From: Bin5 sp965200685
Lineage (GTDB): Bacteria > Chloroflexota > Anaerolineae > Caldilineales > Caldilineaceae
Length of the DNA stretch: 64,000 nucleotides
Assembly: GCA_965200685.1 (NCBI GenBank)
Contig: OZ241379.1
Location: 3,844,001-3,908,000 of the forward strand
Reading direction: 5' to 3'
Of the stretch, positions 18,657 to 26,650 are shown piece by piece. The notes under the pieces were generated by a model. The model was not told the DNA's origin and did not search any database. It worked only from the letters and a program-made list of their open reading frames with translations. Each line of letters opens with the position of its first letter. Within the stretch, counting starts at the first letter, position 1. A program made the translations under genes and the position numbers.

Positions 18657-18782
18657 CGACAATACGCACCAACGCCTTGCCGCGATGTTAGCATGTGCGT
18701 ATAACACGTCTGTTTGAATTTATGTCAAATTTCGCCCTGCTGTTGTTAGCCCTCTTTTGTTCCTAGGGTGCGCCTTCTTCCG

Positions 18783-21700
18783 TCACTTCCTTACGAGGGG
18801 CAGGAAGAGATCCTGGCCAACCGGTGCAAGCGGTGTAGGCGTGACCGTGGGCGTAGGTGTCGGTGTGACAGGGTCGCAGAAAGACAACTCGATATCCGCC
18901 AGGTCGTTCTGGGCAACACGCGTCAAGGCATTGGGAATACAGCCGCTCAAGCGGTTGCCGGCCAAGGACAACGACGTAAGATTGGAGAGATCCACCAGGG
19001 TCGTCGGGATGTTGCCCGTCAGACTGTTGTTGGCTAGGTGCAAGGTCTGCAGGGTGGCAATACTGCCCAGATCAGTCGGCATGCTGCCCGACAGGCGGTT
19101 GTTGGAGAAGTCCAAGACCTGCAAGCTGGCCAGCGCGCGCAGGCCAACCGGGATGCGGCCCGAGAGTTCGTTGTTGGAGAGATCCAAGGTCTGCAGGCCT
19201 GTGAGCCGGCTCAAGGTAGACGGGATGCTGCCTTCCAATGTCTTGTCACTGCTATTGAGATCCAGCATGACCACCCGCTGCGGGACCCCGCTACTGGTTA
19301 CCCCCTCCCATGTGTCAATGCTGCTGTTCTCACTCCAGTTCAAGCGCATGGAGGCACTGATGCGTCCCTCCAGGGTGGGCTTGATGGTCAGGAGCTGTAC
19401 GCAGTCTTGGACGAGGGCGGCATTGTCAGAGGGGTTGGGCACGACAGTGCCATTGGTACATCGTGGTCTCGGTGATGATGAGCCACCACCACCGCCGCCG
19501 CCACCACCGCCACCACTACTATCGCCCGGAGATGGTGGTCGTGGGCAGAATTGCCAATCTGTTGTCAGGCGACCTTGCAAGGTATAGGGGACACAGCCTG
19601 TTAGTGTATTGCCAACAAGGTTCAACGTCTGCAGATTGGGGAGATCGTACAACTCGGAAGGGATTCTGCCCGTGAGTTGGTTGTTGTTGAGGGACAACGT
19701 CCGCAGGTTTGTGAAGTCCCCTAGCCACGATGGAATCGTACCCGTCAAGCTGTTCTGACCTAGGTTCAAAGTGGTCAGCGTGTTGGAGAGGGCGGCCAGT
19801 TGAGTTGGGATCTCGCCCGTCAGGGTGTTGGAGTAGAGGGACAATGTCTGCAGCTGGGCGAGGTTGCCTAGTGCAGAGGGGATCATGCCCGACAGTTGGT
19901 TGTTGGCCAGGTCCAACGTCTGCAGTTTTATGAACACCCCTAACCACGGTGGGATGGAGCCAGTCAAGCTGTTCTGACCTAGGTTCAAGGTGGTCATCTT
20001 GTAGCCGAAGGTGAGAAATTCAGGAGGGATATTCCCCGTCAGTTGGTTGCTGTTGAGGGCCAACGTCTGCAGATTTGTGAACCTCCCTAGCCACTGTGGG
20101 ATGTCGCCAGTCAATCTGTTCTGACCTAGGTTCAAAGTGGTCAGCGTGCTGGAGAGGTTGCCCAGTTGAGCAGGGATCGTACCCGTCAGTTGGTTGTTGT
20201 TGAGGTGTAACGTCTGCAGCTTTGTGAAGTCCCCTAGCCACTGTGGGATGTCGCCAGTCAATCTGTTCTGACCTAGGTTCAAAGTGGTCAGCGTGTTGGA
20301 GAGGGTGCCCAGTTGAGCAGGGATCGTACCCGTCAGTTGGTTGTTGTTGAGGTGTAACGTCTGCAGCTTTGTGAAGTCCCCTAGCCACTGTGGGATGTCG
20401 CCAGTCAATCTGTTCTGACCTAGGTTCAAAGTGGTCAGCGTGTTGGAGAGGGTGCCCAGTTGAGCAGGGATATCCCCCGTCAGTTGGTTGTTGTTGAGGT
20501 GTAACGTCTGCAGCTTTGTGAAGTCCCCTAGCCACTGTGGGATGTCGCCAGTCAATCTGTTCTGACCTAGGTTCAAAGTGGTCAGCGTGTTGGAGAGGGT
20601 GCCCAGTTGAGCAGGGATATCCCCCGTCAGTTGGTTGTTGTTGAGGTGTAACGTCTGCAGCTTTGTGAAGTCCCCTAGCCACTGTGGGATGTCGCCAGTC
20701 AATCTGTTCTGACCTAGGTTCAAAGTGGTCAGCGTGCTGGAGAGAGTGCCTAGTTGAGCAGGGATATCCCCCGTCAGTTGGTTGTTGTTGAGGGCCAACG
20801 TCTGCAGATTTGCGAAGTCCCCTAACCACGCTGGGATGTCGCCAGTCAATCTGTTCTGACCTAGGTTCAAGGTGGTCAGAATGCGGGAGAGGGTGGCCAG
20901 TTCAGTAAGGATCTCGCCCCTCAGGTTACTGTTCGGGAGACTTAGACTTACACTTATCACTTGCGTGGGACTAGCGTTGTCGTTGAGACCAATGCCATCC
21001 CAGGTAGTTATGGCAGTCGTCAGTGCCCAGTTCAACGCATTAGTATTCCACCCTCTAGTGTCCAATCCTTGCTTCACCTGCAAGATCCTTTCGCAATCCC
21101 GACGCAGGCTGACAGATTCCTCTAGGTATGAACCCGGTATCGCTTCTGTGTCAATGCACAGAACCACACGCCCCGCTGGCATATTGCAATCTGGGAAGCC
21201 GCTGAATGATGGCGATGTTGTCAGGTCATTGTTCGCAATAGTTCGCAACGCAGGTGGGATACAGCCGCTGAGTTGGTTGTCCCCAAGCCGCAATGTCTGC
21301 AGCATTTCAGTGATGTTGACCAGCGCACGTGGGATGGAGCCTGTCAGGGTGTTGGAGTAGAGGTTCAATGTCTGCAGATTGATGAGAGTACTCAGTTCCG
21401 GTGGGATCTCGCCCGTCAGTCTATTGTAGGCCAGGTTCAATGTCTGCAGAGCACGGGAGAGGTTGCCCAATGTCTGCGGGATGCTACCCGTCAGGGTGTT
21501 GCTGGAGAGGTTCAAGCTCTGCAGAGTACGGGAGAGGTTGCCCAGGGCAGCAGGGATGTTGCCTGTCAGAGTGTTGGAGTAGAGGTGCAACTGCTGCAGA
21601 TTGGAGGGTAGAGTAATAGGGATCGTGCCCGTCAGTTGGTTGTTGTTGAGGTGCAACTGCTGCAGAGAGTTGGGTAGGTTAGCAGGGATGTTGCCCGTCA

Positions 21701-23318
21701 GTTCGTTGTCGTTGAGATGCAACTGCTGCAGATTGGAGGGTAGAGAGGCGGGTAGAGTAGCAGAGATCGTGCCCGACAGTTGGTTGTTGTTGAGGTGCAA
21801 CTGCCGCAAGGCGGGTAGAGAGGCGGGTAGAGTAGCCGGGATGTTGCCCGTCAGTTGGTTGTCGTTGAGGTGCAACTGCTGTAGAGAGGGTAGAGAGGCG
21901 GGTAGAGTAGCAGAGATCGTGCCCGTCAGTTGGTTGTTGTTGAGGTGCAACTGCTGCAGAGAGGTGGGTAGGTTAGCAGGGATGTTGCCCGTCAGTTGGT
22001 TGTCGTTGAGATGCAACTGCTGCAGAGAGTTGGGTAGAGAGGCGAGTAGAGTAGCAGAGATCGTGCCCGTCAGTTGGTTGTTGTTGAGGTGCAACTCCGT
22101 CAGATTGGAGGGTAGAGTAGGAGGGATGGGGCCTGTCAGTTGGTTGTCGTTGAGATGCAACTGCTGCAGAGAGTTGGGTAGAGAGGCGGGTAGAGTAGCA
22201 GAGATCGGGCCCGTCAGTCGGTTGTTGTTGAGGTGCAACCACTGCAGATTGGAGGGTAGAGTAATAGGGACCGGGCCCGTCAGTTGGTTGTTGTTGAGGT
22301 ACAAATGCGTCACCCTGGAGGGTAGGTTAGCAGGGATGTTGCCCGTCAGTTGGTTGTTGTTGAGGCGCCACCACGTCACCCTGGTGGGTAGAGTAATAGG
22401 GATGTTGCCCGTCAGTTGGTTGTTCTCGAGATTCAAGATAAACAGAGAGGAGGAGGATAGTTGAGGGATCGTGCCTGTCAGTTTGTTGTTCTGGAGATGT
22501 AACCCCAACTGGGGTAGAGTAAGAGTATCAGGGATGGGGCCCGTCAGTTGGTTGTCGTTGAGAAACCATTGGAGGTTAGAAGAGGATAGTTGAGGGATAG
22601 GGCCTGTCAGTCGGTTGTTGTTGAGGTACAAGTTCATCCCATAGGTGAGGTTGCCTAGTGCAGGAGGGATGGAGCCTGTCAGTTGGTTGTTCTGGAGATC
22701 AAACACCCTCAGATTGGTGAGGTTGCCCAGTGCAGGAGGGATGGAGCCTGTCAGTTGGTTGTTCTGGAGCTCAAGCACCCTCAGATTGGTGAGGTTGCCT
22801 AGTTCAGGAGGGATAGAGCCTGTCAGTTGGTTGTCGCCGAGCCGCAACCACACTAGAGGGACGACATTGGTGAAGCTGCCTAGTGCAGGAGGGATGCGGC
22901 CTTTGAGGGTGAGATTTTGGAGTCGTAAGGAGTACTCAGGGGGTATTTCACGGATATTGAAGCCGGTCCATTGCACCATATTAAGCGATGTAGACCAATT
23001 CAGTACGTTGTTGTGGGGACCTTGTAGGGTATACTTGGAGGCCAGGAGTGCCTTGCATAAGATGTGTAGGAGGGGACCGTTCGTGCCTGTACTCGGATTC
23101 GGATTCGGTACGTTTTCAGTAGGAATCTGAGATCCATCAGGACGAAATTTGTGTCCAGGCTTACAGGCCTCATCATAAAACTCCGGATCATCCGGCTCGG
23201 GTGCGTCCTGTGCGGCTACGGGTGTGCCGGCGATGGTCATCAAGGCGGTTAAGGCGATGGCGGCACAGAGGACGCTGAGAGCTGGTAGGAGGGTCTGGGC
23301 TGAGAGGCATGGTTGCAT
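18783..23318 (-). CDS. Secreted giant leucine-rich-repeat protein (plant-type LRR)
   Basis: A 1511-residue secreted protein. The signal peptide is clear (LCAAIALTALMTIAGTPVAA, cleavage before QDAPEP). Three LRR blocks of plant-specific type (LxxLxLxxNxLTGxIPxxL, 22-25 residues) follow, each introduced by a Cys- and Trp-containing cap resembling plant LRR N-terminal caps (LQGPHNNVLNWSTSLNMVQW; TRGWNTNALNWALTTAITTW; ASMRLNWSENSSIDTWEGVT). The first block is about 640 residues; the second contains near-identical 49-residue double repeats; an 11-glycine linker precedes the third. The C-terminus is a Thr-Pro stretch and DLFLPLVRK, a tail I associate with secreted Chloroflexota proteins. A role in surface binding or host/prey contact is inference. 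The start lies 4 nt after a G17 tract (see findings). It converges on the LCP gene. Confidence 0.9.
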   Translation of the reverse strand: MQPCLSAQTLLPALSVLCAAIALTALMTIAGTPVAAQDAPEPDDPEFYDEACKPGHKFRPDGSQIPTENVPNPNPSTGTNGPLLHILCKALLASKYTLQGPHNNVLNWSTSLNMVQWTGFNIREIPPEYSLRLQNLTLKGRIPPALGSFTNVVPLVWLRLGDNQLTGSIPPELGNLTNLRVLELQNNQLTGSIPPALGNLTNLRVFDLQNNQLTGSIPPALGNLTYGMNLYLNNNRLTGPIPQLSSSNLQWFLNDNQLTGPIPDTLTLPQLGLHLQNNKLTGTIPQLSSSSLFILNLENNQLTGNIPITLPTRVTWWRLNNNQLTGNIPANLPSRVTHLYLNNNQLTGPVPITLPSNLQWLHLNNNRLTGPISATLPASLPNSLQQLHLNDNQLTGPIPPTLPSNLTELHLNNNQLTGTISATLLASLPNSLQQLHLNDNQLTGNIPANLPTSLQQLHLNNNQLTGTISATLPASLPSLQQLHLNDNQLTGNIPATLPASLPALRQLHLNNNQLSGTISATLPASLPSNLQQLHLNDNELTGNIPANLPNSLQQLHLNNNQLTGTIPITLPSNLQQLHLYSNTLTGNIPAALGNLSRTLQSLNLSSNTLTGSIPQTLGNLSRALQTLNLAYNRLTGEIPPELSTLINLQTLNLYSNTLTGSIPRALVNITEMLQTLRLGDNQLSGCIPPALRTIANNDLTTSPSFSGFPDCNMPAGRVVLCIDTEAIPGSYLEESVSLRRDCERILQVKQGLDTRGWNTNALNWALTTAITTWDGIGLNDNASPTQVISVSLSLPNSNLRGEILTELATLSRILTTLNLGQNRLTGDIPAWLGDFANLQTLALNNNQLTGDIPAQLGTLSSTLTTLNLGQNRLTGDIPQWLGDFTKLQTLHLNNNQLTGDIPAQLGTLSNTLTTLNLGQNRLTGDIPQWLGDFTKLQTLHLNNNQLTGDIPAQLGTLSNTLTTLNLGQNRLTGDIPQWLGDFTKLQTLHLNNNQLTGTIPAQLGTLSNTLTTLNLGQNRLTGDIPQWLGDFTKLQTLHLNNNQLTGTIPAQLGNLSSTLTTLNLGQNRLTGDIPQWLGRFTNLQTLALNSNQLTGNIPPEFLTFGYKMTTLNLGQNSLTGSIPPWLGVFIKLQTLDLANNQLSGMIPSALGNLAQLQTLSLYSNTLTGEIPTQLAALSNTLTTLNLGQNSLTGTIPSWLGDFTNLRTLSLNNNQLTGRIPSELYDLPNLQTLNLVGNTLTGCVPYTLQGRLTTDWQFCPRPPSPGDSSGGGGGGGGGGGSSSPRPRCTNGTVVPNPSDNAALVQDCVQLLTIKPTLEGRISASMRLNWSENSSIDTWEGVTSSGVPQRVVMLDLNSSDKTLEGSIPSTLSRLTGLQTLDLSNNELSGRIPVGLRALASLQVLDFSNNRLSGSMPTDLGSIATLQTLHLANNSLTGNIPTTLVDLSNLTSLSLAGNRLSGCIPNALTRVAQNDLADIELSFCDPVTPTPTPTVTPTPLAPVGQDLFLPLVRK
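20077..20958 (-). repeat. 147-bp near-identical tandem repeats inside the LRR gene
   Basis: Six repeat starts are spaced exactly 147 bp apart (20077, 20224, 20371, 20518, 20665, 20812). Each unit encodes 49 residues, two LRRs of 24 and 25 residues (FTKLQTLHLNNNQLTG... and TLTTLNLGQNRLTGDIPQW). The central copies differ at only a few bases, far less than the other LRRs of the gene, so this block expanded recently. Confidence 0.9.
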
Positions 23319-23322
23319 CTTG

Positions 23323-23339
23323 CCCCCCCCCCCCCCCCC
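23323..23339 (-). promoter_or_regulatory. G17 homopolymer directly upstream of the LRR start codon
   Basis: On the minus strand the leader reads CATAAT, then 17 G, then CAAG and the ATG. The last G of an upstream ATG is the first of the tract; with 17 G that ATG is out of frame with the LRR gene, while 15 or 18 G would place it in frame. The G run also occupies the Shine-Dalgarno position. Length may be affected by sequencing error. Confidence 0.6.
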
Positions 23340-23609
23340 ATTATGTAATATATAATGGACAACACGAATCTGGACACACGTCCTCGTCTCTCGCCCGCAA
23401 CAGGCGAGGGGTCGTCCGCAATGGTTGCACTGTCTGAGAGAATCTGATCTTGATTCGTCATAATTGCATCTCCGTGTCTGGACAGATCACATTTTGTAAA
23501 CTGATTTGGAGTATACCACACAACCGAACTAGCTGCAAGTACCGCAGATAGATTCGGATGGTAGTGTATCATGACAATGATAGGTTGATGATAGGACGGT
23601 AATTTGTGT

Positions 23610-24833
23610 TCAGGAAAGGCGTTGGCGCAGGCGGGCCAATTCTGCTTGCAAGGCTCGCGTCTCTTCTTCGGCTTCTCGTCGGGCATCAGCTTCAACAGCA
23701 GCCTGTTCCTCTGCGCGCTTGCGGGCATCAGCTTCAACAGCAGCCTGTTCCTCCGCTTGCTTGCGAGCATCAGCTTCAGCAGCAGCCTGTTCCTCCGCCT
23801 GCTTGCGAGCATCAGCTTCAACAGCGGCCTGTTCCTCCGCGCGCTTGCGGGCATCAGCTTCAACAGCAGCCTGTTCCTCTGCGCGCTTGCGAGCATCAGC
23901 TTCCCGCTTGCGGGCAGCAGCTTCAACAGCAGCCTGTTCTTCCGCCCACTTGCGGGCAGCAGCTTCAATAACAGCCTGTTCTTCCGCCCACTGCCGAGCT
24001 TCCACTTCAGCCTGATATTCCGGCAGTATATACCCCCCATACACCTCATCCAGAATCAGTTTCCTGATAGCCGGCTTCCGTATCAAATCATCCCACCGAA
24101 ACTGGAACCCTGGTAACACCTCTGACCGAATCACTCCCTCATCATCCGCCTCTATCTCCTCGTAGTCCCCAGCCGCATTGAGTCGATAACAGTGCATGTA
24201 CTGCTCACTCGGATCCAGTATGTAGTATTCTCGCACTCCAGACCCAGCATAGCTTTGCTTCTTCGCTTCCGTGTCCCGTAGTATGGCCGCCCTTGTTGAA
24301 TCCGACACGGATTCAACGCACATATCGCAGCTGCCCTTATAGATCCGTTCTCCCTCCTCCCATTCTACAGGATTGTCGTTGCGAATCACGCCGATATCAG
24401 GCTTACGTACTTCCTTACGCTCCCCAGTGGGGTTATCTAGGTCTTGTATGCTCAAGATGAAGCCGGTCTCGAGATTGAGTAGACTCGCGATTGGATGGCT
24501 CTCCACATAGTGCAATAAGAGATGGAAGAACCAATTGTAGAGTTCAAGTTGCGCGCGGGTAGACAAGGGTTTAGCCTCCAGACGGCCGTTGTGCCACTCG
24601 TAACTTACTTCCCTATCCGCATAGGGGTTTGCATACCATTTGGTCCAATACTCTTCCAGGGTGACAGAGAGGCCATCATGGGGAGCGTGCGGGTTGCCCG
24701 TAGCGGCAGTGTCTTGGTCTATCTGCTCTTTGGGTACATCCCCGACCCGGGTTATGGATGGGGCACCCTCTACCACAGGTACCCCCACATCCGAGGGGTT
24801 GGGGATCGTTGCAGTCTTCACTTTGGCTGCCAT
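23610..24833 (-). CDS. Uma2 family (DUF820) endonuclease-like protein with coiled-coil repeat tail
   Basis: A 407-residue protein. Residues ~55-260 are a Uma2/DUF820 domain of the PD-(D/E)XK fold: TLEEYWTKWYANP, SYEWHNGRLEAKP, KPDIGVIRND, CVESVSDSTRAAILRDTEAK and GVREYYILDPSEQY; the catalytic-type Asp (PDIGV), Glu (VESVS) and Lys (AKKQSY) are present. The last ~130 residues are a coiled coil of eight or so ~15-residue units (ARKRAEEQAAVEAD). No nuclease substrate is established for most of this family, which is strongly expanded in cyanobacteria and Chloroflexota. AGGAGG lies 7 nt before the ATG and a promoter is seen further upstream. It is 291 nt upstream of the LRR gene on the same strand. 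Confidence 0.85.
   Translation of the reverse strand: MAAKVKTATIPNPSDVGVPVVEGAPSITRVGDVPKEQIDQDTAATGNPHAPHDGLSVTLEEYWTKWYANPYADREVSYEWHNGRLEAKPLSTRAQLELYNWFFHLLLHYVESHPIASLLNLETGFILSIQDLDNPTGERKEVRKPDIGVIRNDNPVEWEEGERIYKGSCDMCVESVSDSTRAAILRDTEAKKQSYAGSGVREYYILDPSEQYMHCYRLNAAGDYEEIEADDEGVIRSEVLPGFQFRWDDLIRKPAIRKLILDEVYGGYILPEYQAEVEARQWAEEQAVIEAAARKWAEEQAAVEAAARKREADARKRAEEQAAVEADARKRAEEQAAVEADARKQAEEQAAAEADARKQAEEQAAVEADARKRAEEQAAVEADARREAEEETRALQAELARLRQRLS
23640..24008 (-). repeat. 45-bp in-frame repeats coding the Uma2 coiled-coil tail
   Basis: Roughly eight imperfect 45-bp units (15 residues, pattern ARKRAEEQAAVEAD) are contiguous, with one shortened unit (KREAD). Units vary mainly R/Q and W after the Lys. 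As in the 6297-7568 gene, length change would keep the frame. Confidence 0.8.
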
Positions 24834-24891
24834 ACAGCCTCCTGTGTCTCAAACTTTGCCATCCCTGCACGCCCGACAAGTATCTGTAGGG

Positions 24892-24920
24892 ATTGTATCA
24901 CAGTTCATTGGATTCTGCAA
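24892..24920 (-). promoter_or_regulatory. Sigma-70-like promoter for the Uma2 gene, in a direct repeat
   Basis: On the minus strand TTGCAG, 17 nt and TACAAT with an extended TG, 59 nt upstream of the Uma2 ATG. The -10 segment lies in a ~25-bp direct repeat (24886-24910 and 24974-24999; shared GTAGGGATTNTATCACAG on the plus strand), so a second, weaker -10 (TAGAAT) sits about 88 nt upstream. Confidence 0.55.
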
Positions 24921-25111
24921 TATGTAACTGGGAAGAACGTACATTGATGAACGTACATGATAACGCCAGGGACGTAGGGATTCTATCACAGTTCAATTGA
25001 GGGAGTAAAGTTGGCGTAGCTATGGGATAGTGCCAACTTTCTACAGCGAACTGACGGAATTCGTTCGGCATTGAAGGAGGCAAAGCCGACAGACGGAAAT
25101 ACTGCGGCCAA

Positions 25112-25750
25112 TTATCGTTTCTGTAGCAGATACCAGTGAGAAAGGCGATTTTGGTTTGTACATCCCACAATTTGGCACAGAAATTTTTGTCGTTTTGACG
25201 GGCGAGGAGAAACGAGGCCCTGTTCCGCGCTCACAATGTGCAGTGCATCCCCAAACAGAGCGGCCACCTCTCCAGGATCCATGCCCCGTTCATTGGAAGG
25301 GTCAGTGCGGTCGAAAGCATACAAGTGAAAATATCCACCCGGACGTAGCACCCGCCGGATTCCCTGAGCGTAAGATGGGCGGCGTGCGTTGGGGAGAGTG
25401 TGGAGACAGCCGATATCAAGAGCGTAGACCGCGCCTAGGGGACCAAAGGGTAAGTTGCTGACATCGGCTTGGACAAATGCTGCTCTGTTGGCATTCGCCT
25501 GTAGCCGTCTATGGGCCAGCATCAACGCCTGCCTAGACAGGTCCACCCCAATGGCATGCAACCCTTGCCCAGCCAGAAAAAGCACATTTAGACCGCTGCC
25601 GCAGCCGATGTCTAGCGCGTACCCGCCAGCAATATCGGACCGATCTTTCCAGAAGCGTTGCACCTCTGGTGGGGTAATGCCGGTGTCCCAGGGGGTCGGC
25701 CCGCTGCGATAGTGTTCATCCCATTTTCTCCGCAGATCGTCAACGCTCAT
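25112..25750 (-). CDS. SAM-dependent methyltransferase (TehB/thiopurine-type class I)
   Basis: A 212-residue class I methyltransferase. Motif I is ALDIGCGSGLNVLFLA (~44-59), with the acidic residue after strand 2 in IGVDLSRQALMLA, motif II FVQADVSNLPF and motif post-II VLRPGGYFHLYAFD. The opening WDEHYRSGPTPWDTGITPPE is typical of TehB/TPMT-like small-molecule methyltransferases. The last ~20 residues (KRQKFLCQIVGCTNQNRLSH...) read through a copy of the right end of the palindromic repeat element described below, and the left end lies 44 nt upstream of the start, so nearly the whole gene sits between the two ends. The native C-terminus may therefore have been replaced. The gene is 45 nt downstream of the alpha/beta hydrolase. 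Confidence 0.8.
   Translation of the reverse strand: MSVDDLRRKWDEHYRSGPTPWDTGITPPEVQRFWKDRSDIAGGYALDIGCGSGLNVLFLAGQGLHAIGVDLSRQALMLAHRRLQANANRAAFVQADVSNLPFGPLGAVYALDIGCLHTLPNARRPSYAQGIRRVLRPGGYFHLYAFDRTDPSNERGMDPGEVAALFGDALHIVSAEQGLVSPRPSKRQKFLCQIVGCTNQNRLSHWYLLQKR
25171..25191 (-). repeat. Right end of the palindromic repeat element (split copy)
   Basis: On the minus strand this is CAAAAATTTCTGTGCCAAA preceded by GA, matching the right end of the complete elements at 37527-37587 and 60618-60681 with one or two differences. It lies inside the 3' part of the methyltransferase gene. Confidence 0.7.
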
Positions 25751-25793
25751 ACGTTCGTAGGCAATCAGATGTGGGGGAATCCCCTATTTCTGC

Positions 25794-25815
25794 TGTCAAA
25801 AATTCTCGTGCCAAA
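25794..25815 (-). repeat. Left end of the palindromic repeat element (split copy)
   Basis: On the minus strand this is TTTGGCACGAGAATTTTTG followed by ACA, matching the left end of the complete elements. It encodes the last residues of the alpha/beta hydrolase (WHENF and stop). It is separated from its right end by about 600 bp that carry the methyltransferase. Confidence 0.7.
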
Positions 25816-26605
25816 AGAAGTCGATAATGCGTTCCGCTAGGACAACGGGTGCTTCGATCATGGGGCTGTGCCCGACTCCTCGTAGGATTTCAAGATTGGC
25901 TGCCCCCGGAATTGCGATCAACGAACGGGTGGCCGCATCCCGTTCGACGATGATATCCTCCGTGCCCAACACTAGCAGGGTCGGCAGGGTGAGCTGCTTC
26001 GCCTCTTCAAAACGATTCCAGCGTCCTAGCGCCTCGGCCACGGCGGTAAAGGCGGCTGCGGCCATCTTGGCCGCATCGTCGACTAACAACTCAAAAAAGG
26101 TATCAAATTCCGGCCTGGTCATAGTCGGCGGTGGTCCCGACGGCATCAGAGAGGCCAAGGCTCGGCGCAAAAGAGTCCGATCTTCCCGCATTTGTGCCAG
26201 CAGTTGTAGCCCTTCTAGGGGGGTGAACGCACCTTCTAGCGGCACACTGTCCACGAGAATCAGACTGTGTAACTGTTCTTGATGGTGTAGAGCGTACTCA
26301 ACAGCAATGGCTCCACCGCTGCCGTGGCCAACGAGGTTGAATTCGTGCAGGGCCAATGCTTCAACCAGTTCTGCAACATCTGCTGCCTGGTCTGCAATTT
26401 CATAGCCGCTCTGCGAATGGCTACTCTGTCCAGCTCCACGTAGGTCTGGGGCTATGGCAAAGATGGCATCTGACAAGATGGCGAAGAAAGGCTCCCACCA
26501 GCGGCTGGACGCGTGTGAGCCGTGGAGTAGAAGCATGGGCACGCCGTCGGTCTCTCCGCTGGTACGGTAATGGAACGTCAAGCGCGGGGTCTGCACAAGA
26601 GTCAT
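25796..26605 (-). CDS. Alpha/beta hydrolase
   Basis: A 269-residue alpha/beta hydrolase fold enzyme. The oxyanion-hole segment MLLLHGSHASSRWWEP, strand DLRGAGQSS, nucleophile elbow GHGSGG (Ser about residue 95) and C-terminal RGVGHSPMIE with the catalytic His are all present; the acid is probably Asp in VLGTEDIIVERDA. It resembles haloalkane/epoxide-hydrolase-like and ester hydrolases; the substrate is not predictable. The final residues FFWHENF come from the left end of the palindromic repeat, which also provides the stop codon. It is cytoplasmic, with no signal peptide. The following gene on this strand is the methyltransferase. Confidence 0.88.
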   Translation of the reverse strand: MTLVQTPRLTFHYRTSGETDGVPMLLLHGSHASSRWWEPFFAILSDAIFAIAPDLRGAGQSSHSQSGYEIADQAADVAELVEALALHEFNLVGHGSGGAIAVEYALHHQEQLHSLILVDSVPLEGAFTPLEGLQLLAQMREDRTLLRRALASLMPSGPPPTMTRPEFDTFFELLVDDAAKMAAAAFTAVAEALGRWNRFEEAKQLTLPTLLVLGTEDIIVERDAATRSLIAIPGAANLEILRGVGHSPMIEAPVVLAERIIDFFWHENF

Positions 26606-26650
26606 AGAAAAATATTTCGTGTAGTCATCATAAACAGTAAAACCAAAATA

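Noticed and set aside
18662..18702. Inverted repeat ATACGCAC/GTGCGTAT between the LCP and LRR genes as a bidirectional terminator
   Set aside because: The loop is 25 nt and there is no T tract; kept only as a remark under the LCP gene.
20020..22464. Long open frames on the plus strand and in other minus frames across the LRR gene
   Set aside because: They are mirror frames of the LRR repeats (periodic in the same way) and lack any start context or family similarity.
23386..23406. Hairpin CTCGCC/GGCGAG upstream of the LRR gene as a terminator of the Uma2 gene
   Set aside because: A 6-bp stem without a T tract is too weak to call.
24898..25170. A 90-codon minus-strand frame between the Uma2 and methyltransferase genes
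   Set aside because: It overlaps the methyltransferase 3' end and the Uma2 promoter repeats, and its composition shows no coding signal.
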